From contig JASHWA010000230.1 of the NCBI GenBank assembly GCA_030044325.1, forward strand, positions 1 to 16,859: a stretch of 16,859 nt of DNA, read 5' to 3'. Each line of letters begins with the position of its first letter. The stretch's first letter is position 1. Origin of the DNA: Bryobacteraceae bacterium (GTDB lineage: Bacteria; Acidobacteriota; Terriglobia; Bryobacterales; Bryobacteraceae). The translations under genes were made by a program, and so were the position numbers. Positions 7,185 to 13,959 of the stretch are shown here, in pieces. The notes beneath the pieces were generated by a model. It did not search any database, was not told the DNA's origin, and saw nothing but the letters and a program-made list of their open reading frames with translations.

Positions 7185-8618
7185 GTGGGCCTAGCCGGAT
7201 CTTTTTTCGCCGATCGCTTCGGCATCTTCGAGCGCGATCTGCAACGTTACTTAAATGAGGCGATGTCGGCGGGCGGGGAGTACGCCGACCTGTACTTCGA
7301 ATTCCTTTCGACCGCCTCCATCAGCGTGGATGAAGGCATCATCAAGAGCGCCACCGAAGGCGTGACGCTGGGGGTGGGCGTGCGCGTGATCGCCGGAGAA
7401 CGCACGGGCTACGCCTATTCCGACGATCTATCGCCGGAGCGGATCCTGAAAGCGGCGCGCGTGGCCGCGCTGATCGCGCGCGGGCCGGCCAGCGTCGTCA
7501 AATCCGGTTTCGAAGACGCCCGGCCGCACAATCTGTATCCGATGCTGCGGGCGCCGCACGAAATGGGGCTCGCCGAGCGCGTGGACCTGGTGCGGCGCGC
7601 CGATCATTCCGCCCGCGCCTACGATCCGCGCGTGTTTCAGGTGCAGGCCACCTATGCCGACAGTTTGCGGCACGTGCTGATCGCCACCAGCGAAGGCCGC
7701 TTGAGCTTCGACCGGCAGCCTATGGCGCGGATGAGCGTGACGGCGCTCGCGCGGCGCGACGGCGGCGCGCCGCAATCCGGGCATTCCGGCGGGGGCGGCC
7801 GGGTGGCGCTCGACTTTTTCCTGAACCAGAAGACGCCCGAACATTTCGCGCGAGAAGCTGCGCGGCAGGCGATCGTGCAGCTCGATGCGGTTGAAGCGCC
7901 GGCGGGCGAGATGACCGTGGTGCTCGGTCCGGGATGGCCCGGAATTTTGCTGCATGAAGCCGTCGGCCATGGACTCGAAGCGGATTTCAATCGCAAGGGC
8001 GTTTCCGCGTTCAGCGGACGCGTCGGCCAGCAGGTGGCGAGCCCGCTGTGCACCGTGATCGACGACGGAACCATCGGAAATCGGCGCGGATCGCTGAACG
8101 TCGATGACGAAGGCATGCCCACTCAGCACAACGTTCTGATCGAAAAAGGGATCCTGCGCGGGTATTTGCAGGACCAACTGTCGAGCCGGCTGATGCACAG
8201 CCAGTCCACCGGCAGCGGGCGGCGCGAGAGTTACCAGCAGATCCCCATGCCGCGCATGACCAACACGTTCATGCTTGCGGGGGAAAGCGATCCGGAGGAA
8301 ATCATCCGCTCGGTCCCCAAAGGGATTTATTGCACCACCTTCGGCGGCGGGCAGGTGGATATCACCAGCGGCAATTTCGTGTTCGCGGCGAGCGAGAGCT
8401 ATCTGATCGAAGACGGGAAGCTGACGCGGCCGTTGCGCGGCGCGACGCTGGTCGGCAACGGGCCGGAAGCGCTCAAGTACGTAAGCATGGTCGGCTGCGA
8501 CCTGGAGCTCGATGAAGGCATCGGCGTGTGCTCCAAGGAGGGCCAGCACGTTCCCGTCGGAGTGGGGATTCCGACGCTCAAGATCGACAAAATGACGGTC
8601 GGCGGAACGGCCCCATGA
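7185..8618 (+). CDS. tldD: TldD metalloprotease subunit
   Basis: 477 residues from GTG 7185, close to the ~480 of E. coli TldD. The reading frame stays open further upstream, but that part overlaps the previous gene and is not TldD-like. The N-terminal domain includes YADLYFEF, DEGIIKSATEGVTLGVGVRV and GERTGYAYSDD. The zinc-binding HExxxH helix is LHEAVGHGLEADF with H257, E258 and H262; C449 in GVCSKEGQHVPVGVG fits the conserved C-terminal Cys region of the family. TldD is the catalytic half of the TldD/TldE heterodimer, which threads and degrades unfolded peptides and, in microcin B17 producers, removes a leader peptide. The stop overlaps the tldE start (ATGA), so the two are translationally coupled. 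A -10-like TACGCT six nt before the GTG supports this start. Confidence 0.96.
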   Translation: MGLAGSFFADRFGIFERDLQRYLNEAMSAGGEYADLYFEFLSTASISVDEGIIKSATEGVTLGVGVRVIAGERTGYAYSDDLSPERILKAARVAALIARGPASVVKSGFEDARPHNLYPMLRAPHEMGLAERVDLVRRADHSARAYDPRVFQVQATYADSLRHVLIATSEGRLSFDRQPMARMSVTALARRDGGAPQSGHSGGGGRVALDFFLNQKTPEHFAREAARQAIVQLDAVEAPAGEMTVVLGPGWPGILLHEAVGHGLEADFNRKGVSAFSGRVGQQVASPLCTVIDDGTIGNRRGSLNVDDEGMPTQHNVLIEKGILRGYLQDQLSSRLMHSQSTGSGRRESYQQIPMPRMTNTFMLAGESDPEEIIRSVPKGIYCTTFGGGQVDITSGNFVFAASESYLIEDGKLTRPLRGATLVGNGPEALKYVSMVGCDLELDEGIGVCSKEGQHVPVGVGIPTLKIDKMTVGGTAP

Positions 8619-9955
8619 GCGAGCTGGAGCAGATTGCATCCGACGCCGTGAAGCTCGCCACGTCGCGCGGGGCGACCGACGCCGAGTGCACCCTTTCGGA
8701 GGGCGAGGAATTTTCGGCGGGCGTGCGCATGCGCGAGATCGAAAACTTGACGCAGGCCGGATCGCGCGGCGCGGGAATTCGCGTACTCGTGGGGAAATGT
8801 TCGGGTTCCTCGTACACCTCGGATTTATCGCGCGCGGGAATCGAGAGCATGGTTCGCTCCGCGCTGGAGCTGGCCAAAATTACCACGGAAGATCCGTTCG
8901 CGGGAATGCCGGAGGAGTTCGGCAAAGTCGAAACCGATCTGCGATTGTACGACGGCGCCATCGCGCAGATGGAGAGCGAATGGAAGATCGCGCAGGCGCG
9001 CGAGGCCGAACAGGCGGCGCTCGCGGCGGACCCGCGCATTCAGAATTCGGAGGGCGCCGGCTTCACTTCGTACCTGGGAACGCGCGTGTTGGCGAATTCG
9101 CGCGGCTTCCTCGGAAGTTATCGCACCTCGAGCTGCGGGCTGAGCGTGACGCCGGTGGCCAAATCCAACGGCTCGATGGAGCGCGACTACTGGTATTCGT
9201 CCGCGCGCGCGGCGCGCGGCCTGGAGAGCGCGGAAAGCGTGGGGAAACGCGCGGCTGAGCGCGCGCTGCGCCGCCTGAATCCGCGAAAAATCGCCACGCA
9301 AAAAGCGCCGGTGATTTTCGAGCCGAGGACGGCGCGCGCGCTGTTAGGCGATGTGTTCGGCGCGGTGAACGGGTCGGCGATTTATCGCCAGGCGTCGTTT
9401 TTGGCCGGAAAACTGGGCGAGCGCGTTGCGTCGGGGCTGCTGACCGTCATCGACGACGCGACCATGCCGGGATTGTTCGGAACCTCGCCGTTCGACGATG
9501 AAGGTGTGGTATCGCGCCGGACCACGGTGATCGAGCGGGGAGTGCTAAAAAACTACCTGCTGAACACCTATTCGGCGCGGAAACTGGGAATGAAGTCGAC
9601 CGGCAACGCGTCGCGCGGGCTGAGCGGGAACGCGGGCGTGGGCCCGGGGAATTTTTATATCGAAAAAGGTTTCCTCGCGCCCGAAAAAATGATCGGCGAA
9701 GTGCGCGCGGGATTGTACGTGACGGAGCTGATCGGCACGGCGGCCAACGCGGTGACCGGCGATTATTCCTCGGGCGCCGCGGGCTTGTGGATCGACGGCG
9801 GCGAACTGGCGTATCCTGTTTCCGAGATCACCATCGCGGGAAACTTGAAGCGCATGCTGATGGATGTTGTCGAAATCGGCGCGGATCTCGATTTCCGCGG
9901 TTCGATCGCGGCTCCCAGCCTTTTGATCCGGGAGATGACCATCAGTGGCCACTGA
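8615..9955 (+). CDS. pmbA: TldE/PmbA, non-catalytic partner of TldD
   Basis: 446 residues from ATG 8615, matching the ~450 of E. coli PmbA. It lacks the HExxxH zinc site. It has the family landmarks GAGIRVLVGKCSGSSYTSD, a central ARALLGDVFGAVNG, GTSPFDDEGV, LLNTYSARKLGM followed by STGNASRG, and GDYSSGAAGLWIDGG. TldE pairs with TldD to enclose the proteolytic chamber; both subunits are required for activity. Start chosen at the ATGA overlap with tldD, although the frame is open a further 29 codons upstream inside tldD. The 3' end overlaps the next gene by 11 nt. No RiPP precursor or cyclodehydratase gene is visible nearby, so the substrate cannot be named. Confidence 0.95.
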   Translation: MSELEQIASDAVKLATSRGATDAECTLSEGEEFSAGVRMREIENLTQAGSRGAGIRVLVGKCSGSSYTSDLSRAGIESMVRSALELAKITTEDPFAGMPEEFGKVETDLRLYDGAIAQMESEWKIAQAREAEQAALAADPRIQNSEGAGFTSYLGTRVLANSRGFLGSYRTSSCGLSVTPVAKSNGSMERDYWYSSARAARGLESAESVGKRAAERALRRLNPRKIATQKAPVIFEPRTARALLGDVFGAVNGSAIYRQASFLAGKLGERVASGLLTVIDDATMPGLFGTSPFDDEGVVSRRTTVIERGVLKNYLLNTYSARKLGMKSTGNASRGLSGNAGVGPGNFYIEKGFLAPEKMIGEVRAGLYVTELIGTAANAVTGDYSSGAAGLWIDGGELAYPVSEITIAGNLKRMLMDVVEIGADLDFRGSIAAPSLLIREMTISGH

Positions 9956-10415
9956 GCTCCAACAACGCGAATCGCAGTCGCGCTTGCCGCTGTTCATCAT
10001 CGCCGCGGTGATCGTGCTGGGAGCCGGCGCGTTCTGGTACCTGGAGCGCTCCAAACCCGCGGCCGAGGATCTGCCGCTCACCCCGGACGCCAAAGCCTAC
10101 GTTCGCAATTTGCAGTTGAGCGATGTGACCATGAAAGGCTCCCAGAGCTATTTCAACCAGGTGGTGATCGAAATCGAAGGGAAGATCACCAACACCGGCG
10201 ATCGCAATCTCAACGTGGTGGAGATTTACTGCATCTTCTACGACGCCTACAGCCAGCTTGTGCTGCGCAAGCGCCTGCCGATCGTGAGTGAGCGCATGGG
10301 CGGATTGAAACCGGGCGAAACCAAGTCGTTCCGGCTGCCGTTCGACGAGCTTCCCGAAAGCTGGAACCACGCAATGCCGCAACTGGTGATCGCGGGAATC
10401 AAATTCGGCGGATGA
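9945..10415 (+). CDS. Membrane-anchored FxLYD-like protein
   Basis: 156 residues from GTG 9945, with GGAG 10 nt upstream (9931-9934) inside tldE and an 11-nt overlap with it. One transmembrane helix at about 14-33 (LPLFIIAAVIVLGAGAFWYL) is followed by an extracytoplasmic domain. That domain (about 52-154) has the beta-sandwich pattern of FxLYD/DUF2393-type domains: a VVIEIEGKITNTGDRNLNVV segment, then IYCIFYD, LKPGETKSFRLPF, and a final IAGIKF strand. Such domains are common in membrane or lipid-anchored accessory proteins, with no enzymatic motif. It shares a 4-nt ATGA overlap with the response regulator. The link to TldD/E is only by position. Confidence 0.78.
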   Translation: MATELQQRESQSRLPLFIIAAVIVLGAGAFWYLERSKPAAEDLPLTPDAKAYVRNLQLSDVTMKGSQSYFNQVVIEIEGKITNTGDRNLNVVEIYCIFYDAYSQLVLRKRLPIVSERMGGLKPGETKSFRLPFDELPESWNHAMPQLVIAGIKFGG

Positions 10416-10747
10416 AGGTTCTGGTGGTGGACGACGACGCCGCGGCGCTCGACATTCGCAAGCTGGTGATCGAGCGGCGCGGGCATTTGGTCGTCCTGGC
10501 GCGCGATGCGGCTGAGGCGCGGGCGCGATTTGCGCCGGGTTGCGACGTGGTGGTGCTCGATTTGCGATTGCCCGAAGTCTCGGACGGCCTCGCGCTGATC
10601 CGCGAATTTCGGGGCGCGCGGGTGGTCGTGCTGTGCGGCAATCGCGGGGATCTGGATGGCCGCGAGGAGGCGCGCATGGTCGCCGCGGTGCTCGAAAAGC
10701 CGGTGCGCAGCGAGCTGCTGGTTCAGGCCATCGAAGGAAAAGCGTGA
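10412..10747 (+). CDS. Single-domain response regulator (receiver only)
   Basis: 111 residues, one CheY-like receiver and no output domain. Acidic pocket D7-D9 (VVDDD), phosphoacceptor D50 in VVVLDLRLP, and conserved K96 in LEKPV are present. The switch Thr/Ser after beta-4 is replaced by Cys (VVVLCGN, C75), and the sequence between beta-4 and K96 is unusual (GNRGDLDGREEARM). It is the last gene of the tldD run and overlaps the previous gene by ATGA. Its 3' end overlaps the convergent AhpD-like gene by 25 bp. No histidine kinase is seen in the window, so it may serve a distant kinase or act by protein contact. Confidence 0.88.
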   Translation: MKVLVVDDDAAALDIRKLVIERRGHLVVLARDAAEARARFAPGCDVVVLDLRLPEVSDGLALIREFRGARVVVLCGNRGDLDGREEARMVAAVLEKPVRSELLVQAIEGKA

Positions 10748-11034
10748 GTGCCGTGAGTGACCGCGGCGCCCGCCCGTAACGCGGCCGCGACCGTGACCGC
10801 TTCGGCGATCTCAGGATCGATGGCGCCTGCCTTGCGCGCCTTTCCCGCGTGAATCTCGATGCAATAGGGACATTGCGTGGTGAACGCGACTGCCAGCGCC
10901 ATGAGTTCTTTGTATTTCGCGGGAATGGCACCGTCGGCCATGGCGGCTTTGTCGAAAGCGGAGAAGGCCTGCATGGCGGCCGGGGCGTTGGCCTCGATCG
11001 TCTTGAGCCGGGTGAGATTGCTCATGTTGTACAT
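10723..11034 (-). CDS. AhpD/carboxymuconolactone decarboxylase-family protein
   Basis: 103 residues. The core KYKELMALAVAFTTQCPYCIEIH carries the AhpD-type active site: E43, then C55-x-x-C58-x-x-x-H62, with the 12-residue Glu-to-Cys spacing seen in AhpD. Small single-domain members of this family act as thiol-dependent peroxidases or reductases of unknown partner, so a role in peroxide or disulfide chemistry is likely. Start at ATG 11034 is supported by GGAG 7 nt upstream (TTGGAGCGAGTTTATG). A -10-like TACAAT lies at 11069-11064. ATG 11025 is an alternative. The gene converges on and overlaps the receiver gene by 25 bp. The upstream region holds a long palindrome. Confidence 0.9.
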   Translation of the reverse strand: MYNMSNLTRLKTIEANAPAAMQAFSAFDKAAMADGAIPAKYKELMALAVAFTTQCPYCIEIHAGKARKAGAIDPEIAEAVTVAAALRAGAAVTHGTHAFPSMA

Positions 11035-11063
11035 AAACTCGCTCCAATTCGTGCGGAGGTTTC

Positions 11064-11069
11064 ATTGTA
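11064..11069 (-). promoter_or_regulatory. -10-like TACAAT for the AhpD-like gene
   Basis: TACAAT matches TATAAT in 5 of 6 bases, about 30 nt before ATG 11034, leaving a short leader that contains GGAG. The -35 region falls inside the left arm of the palindrome at 11078-11100, where no good TTGACA match is visible. Confidence 0.4.
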
Positions 11070-11077
11070 TCCGACAA

Positions 11078-11175
11078 CCAACGCGCTCCATAACTGTCGC
11101 GCCTCAACGTAACCGGCGACGACCCGTCATAACCGGCCTGGCGTCATGCGCGGCGACAGTCATGGAGCGCGTTGG
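11078..11175. repeat. Long palindrome: 23-nt arms, one mismatch, 52-nt loop
   Basis: Arms 11078-11100 (starts CCAACGCGCTCCAT) and 11153-11175 (ends ATGGAGCGCGTTGG) are complementary at 22 of 23 positions. The loop contains AACCGG twice. It starts 4 nt beyond the ligD stop and its far arm adjoins the AhpD-like promoter. No T-run follows on the ligD-sense strand, so it is not a standard terminator. It resembles a REP/MITE-like intergenic element. Confidence 0.75.
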
Positions 11176-11179
11176 CCTT

Positions 11180-13690
11180 TTATGGTTTCGAACTCGACAA
11201 TTTTTCGAGCGCTGTTTCCAGCTTCTGGAGATTCGTCAGCACCGGCGCGAACAGGTCACCCACGCGATCGAAGCGGGCGACCGCGTTGTGGATCGTGAAC
11301 TGATCCGGATGGAGCCGCGGCGTCAGTTCGCGCCAAGCGAGCGGAGTCGCCACAGGAGCGCCGGGATAGGCGCGTAAAACATATGGCGCCGAAATTGTTT
11401 TTCCCGTCGCGATCTGCGCCCAGTCGAAATAGACTCGCCCCTTTTCGCGCTTGGAAACCGCGCGCGGCGTGGTGAACAGATCGGGACGCTCGGCGATCGC
11501 CAGCGCGGCCAGCAGCTCCGCGAACCCGCGCACCTGTTCGTAGGTGTAGCGCGGCTCGAGCGGAACATAAATGTGCAATCCGTCTCCGCCGGTGGTCTTG
11601 GGATAGCCTTCGAGGCCGGCGAGATCGAGTTTCCTTCGCACCAGAAGCGCGGCTTCGACGATTTTTTCATACGCGCAATCGACCGGATCGAGATCGATCA
11701 GCAGGTAATCCGGATGTTGGTAAGAACCGACGCGGCTCATCCACGGATTTTGATCGATGCAGCCGAGGTTCACCAGAAACAGCAGCGTGGCGCGATCGTC
11801 GCAGACGATGTAGCGAATTTCATCCGGCGCGACTTCGGTGCGCAGCCACGCGGGATACGTTTCCGGCGTGTTCTTCTGAAAAAACGATTCGCCTTCGATG
11901 CCATCCGGATAGCGGCGCAGGGAAAGCGGGCGATCCTTCAGATGCGGCACCAGCAGGGGCGCGACCGCGTCGTAATAATTCAGCACGTCGCGCTTGCGAA
12001 CGCCGTCTTGGGGGTAATACAGCTTGTCGAGATGCGTGAATTTGAGGCGATGCCGGCCGATCGCGAGCGTCGCTTCTTTGGCATCGGGCGCCAGCAGCGG
12101 CGTGCGTTCCGGCGACGCGCCCTGATCGCGAACGCACTCGCCCGGGTCGATATCGGGGCGCAGGCCAAGAAAGACGGGCGCGCGCAGGCGGCCGTCTTCG
12201 GTCCAGTTGGAAAATTTCACTTCACACACCAGCTCCGGCCGCGTCCAGGTGATCTCGCGCGGCAAAAGTTTGTTGGGCTCGAGCGGCGATCTCGGCGCGA
12301 CCAGCGGAACCAGCGCCGCGTGGATCGCTTCCATCATTTTGCGATCGAATCCGGTGCCGACGTTGCCGGCCCAAGCGAGTTTTCCGCGATCGTAGATGCC
12401 CAGCACCAGCGCGCCGAAAATATCGCGCTCGCCTCGGGTGAATCCGCAGATCACGAAGGACGCCGATTCCGTGTTTTTCCACTTCACCCAATCGCTCGAC
12501 CGGCGCGAATCGTAAAAACTTTGCGCGCGCTTTCCGACGATGCCTTCGAGTCCCTGCGCCTTCGCCGCGGCCAGCAGCTCCGCGCCGTGTCCGGCGAACT
12601 CGTCGGAATAGCGCACCAGGTCGCCGGGAATCAAGACTTGCTTGAGCAGCCGCTTGCGTTCGATGAGCGCAGTGCGGCGCAGGTCGCCTCCGTCGAGATA
12701 CACAAGATCGAAGGCGAAAAACACCACCGGATTTTTGCGCGCCAGCGCGGCGATGGTGGCCGGGTCGCCCACGGTGATGCGGCGCTGGAGCATTTCGAAG
12801 CTGGGCAGGCCGCGATCGTCGAGCGCCGCGACTTCGCCGTCCAAAATCGCGGTGTGCGCTTTCACGTTGTGCGGAAGAACGGAGAGCTCGGGATACTGGC
12901 GCTCGATCGCGCGGCCGTTGCGCGAAACCAGGCGCAGGCGTCCGTGATCGATGTAGCACATCGCGCGAACGCCGTCCCATTTGACTTCGAACAGCCAGTC
13001 GTCCGATGCGGGCGGAGTTCCTTTGCCGATCACGGCGAGCATCGGCTCGATTTCGGGAAGTTTTTCGCGCGGCTTTTCGTCTTCAACAGCCGGCAATTCG
13101 CGCGCGATCTCTTCCTGCGTGCGGCCGGTTTTGACGCTGCGCGCATACTCTTCCGCATCCCAGCCCGGCCGCGCGAATTCATCCTTCTTTTTGATCAGCA
13201 GCCATTCGTTGCCCTTGCCGCGCTTGGTGCGCACGATGGCGAAATCGCCGTTCAATTTTTCGCCATGCAGGCGAAATTTGTAATCGCCGCGCGCGAGCTG
13301 CTCGTCGGCAGTCGCATCGCCGAGCAGGTCGTAGGTTCCGCGATCCCACAGCATGACGCTTCCAGCGCCGTAATTGCCCTTGGGAATCACTCCTTCAAAC
13401 GATCCGTACTCGATGGGGTGGTCTTCCACCATCATGGCGAGGCGCCGTTCGTTGGGATCGAGCGTGGGACCTTTGGGAACGGCCCAAGACTTGAGCGCGC
13501 CTCCGGATTCCAGGCGCAGGTCGTAATGGAGGCGCGTGGCGTGATGGCGCTGGACGCAGAACTGGAGCGGATGCGGCGCGGATTTCGCGTCGCCCGGAGC
13601 AGGTTCGGGCGTGCGGTCGAACTGGCGCTTTTCCGAGTATTTTTTCAGCGACAACGGAGGGGACTTTCCGGCCGGTGAGACGTACCGCAT
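11180..13690 (-). CDS. ligD: ATP-dependent DNA ligase LigD (PE-LIG-POL)
   Basis: 836 residues, almost the length of Pseudomonas aeruginosa LigD (840) and in the same domain order. The 3'-phosphoesterase domain (about 38-155) has RHHATRLHYDLRLE with H49, H55 and D57, then EDHPIEY with H91 and Y95. The ligase domain (about 215-520) has adenylation lysine K237 in EVKWDG, ILDGE, motif IV-V LEGIVGK and WVKWK. The primase-polymerase domain (about 545-820) has catalytic D666/D668 in LIDLDPVD, TTGGDGLHIYVPL with H706, and D756 in VYFDW. LigD repairs double-strand breaks by Ku-dependent end joining. All key residues appear intact. No ku gene is in the window. ATG 13690 fits the family start but has no Shine-Dalgarno; the mRNA would read CCTCCTC there. 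Confidence 0.97.
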   Translation of the reverse strand: MRYVSPAGKSPPLSLKKYSEKRQFDRTPEPAPGDAKSAPHPLQFCVQRHHATRLHYDLRLESGGALKSWAVPKGPTLDPNERRLAMMVEDHPIEYGSFEGVIPKGNYGAGSVMLWDRGTYDLLGDATADEQLARGDYKFRLHGEKLNGDFAIVRTKRGKGNEWLLIKKKDEFARPGWDAEEYARSVKTGRTQEEIARELPAVEDEKPREKLPEIEPMLAVIGKGTPPASDDWLFEVKWDGVRAMCYIDHGRLRLVSRNGRAIERQYPELSVLPHNVKAHTAILDGEVAALDDRGLPSFEMLQRRITVGDPATIAALARKNPVVFFAFDLVYLDGGDLRRTALIERKRLLKQVLIPGDLVRYSDEFAGHGAELLAAAKAQGLEGIVGKRAQSFYDSRRSSDWVKWKNTESASFVICGFTRGERDIFGALVLGIYDRGKLAWAGNVGTGFDRKMMEAIHAALVPLVAPRSPLEPNKLLPREITWTRPELVCEVKFSNWTEDGRLRAPVFLGLRPDIDPGECVRDQGASPERTPLLAPDAKEATLAIGRHRLKFTHLDKLYYPQDGVRKRDVLNYYDAVAPLLVPHLKDRPLSLRRYPDGIEGESFFQKNTPETYPAWLRTEVAPDEIRYIVCDDRATLLFLVNLGCIDQNPWMSRVGSYQHPDYLLIDLDPVDCAYEKIVEAALLVRRKLDLAGLEGYPKTTGGDGLHIYVPLEPRYTYEQVRGFAELLAALAIAERPDLFTTPRAVSKREKGRVYFDWAQIATGKTISAPYVLRAYPGAPVATPLAWRELTPRLHPDQFTIHNAVARFDRVGDLFAPVLTNLQKLETALEKLSSSKP

Positions 13691-13693
13691 GGC

Positions 13694-13840
13694 ATGAGGA
13701 GGCCCGAACCCGGCTCCTGGTTCGATTGGATCGAAGCGATCTTTGACTTCGAGGATCTACTGGAGTTCGTCGCTGGTGTCGCCGCGTTCATTTTCAAGAC
13801 CGTCGCGCTCATTTTTCACCACATCGCACACATCCGCTGA
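13694..13840 (+). CDS. Possible small protein of 48 residues, divergent from ligD
   Basis: ATG 13694 opens an uninterrupted 48-codon frame ending TGA at 13838-13840. The product begins MRRPEPGSWFDWIEAIFDF and has a hydrophobic stretch at about 21-45 with a basic, histidine-rich end (FHHIAHIR), as in small membrane-associated proteins. Third codon positions are mostly G or C, as in neighbouring genes. Against it: only a distant GGTGAG precedes the ATG and no homologue is known to me. It starts 3 bp from the ligD start on the opposite strand, so the two 5' ends would share control DNA. Confidence 0.42.
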   Translation: MRRPEPGSWFDWIEAIFDFEDLLEFVAGVAAFIFKTVALIFHHIAHIR

Positions 13841-13868
13841 ACCGAAGCGTGTGCCGAATCCAGCACTG

Positions 13869-13931
13869 GCCGCTCCCTCTGGTCGCGGTTCATGCCAGCG
13901 CGTGTAACGAACCGCGACCATAGGGAGCGGC
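13869..13931. repeat. Long palindrome: 23-nt arms, one mismatch, 17-nt loop
   Basis: Arms 13869-13891 (starts GCCGCTCCCTCTGGTCGC) and 13909-13931 (ends CATAGGGAGCGGC) pair at 22 of 23 positions. It lies 28 nt past the larE stop. Arm core CGCTCC-n5-GTCGCG echoes CGCTCC-n6-GTCGCG in the palindrome at 11078-11100, so both may belong to one dispersed palindromic family. No T-run adjoins it. Confidence 0.75.
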
Positions 13932-13959
13932 GAACGGTCGTAGTGCAACGGCTCCCCCG

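Noticed and set aside
7428..8639. 403-codon minus-strand ORF
   Set aside because: Antisense shadow of tldD.
11573..13678. 701-codon plus-strand ORF
   Set aside because: Antisense to ligD, whose three domains and catalytic residues are unmistakable on the other strand.
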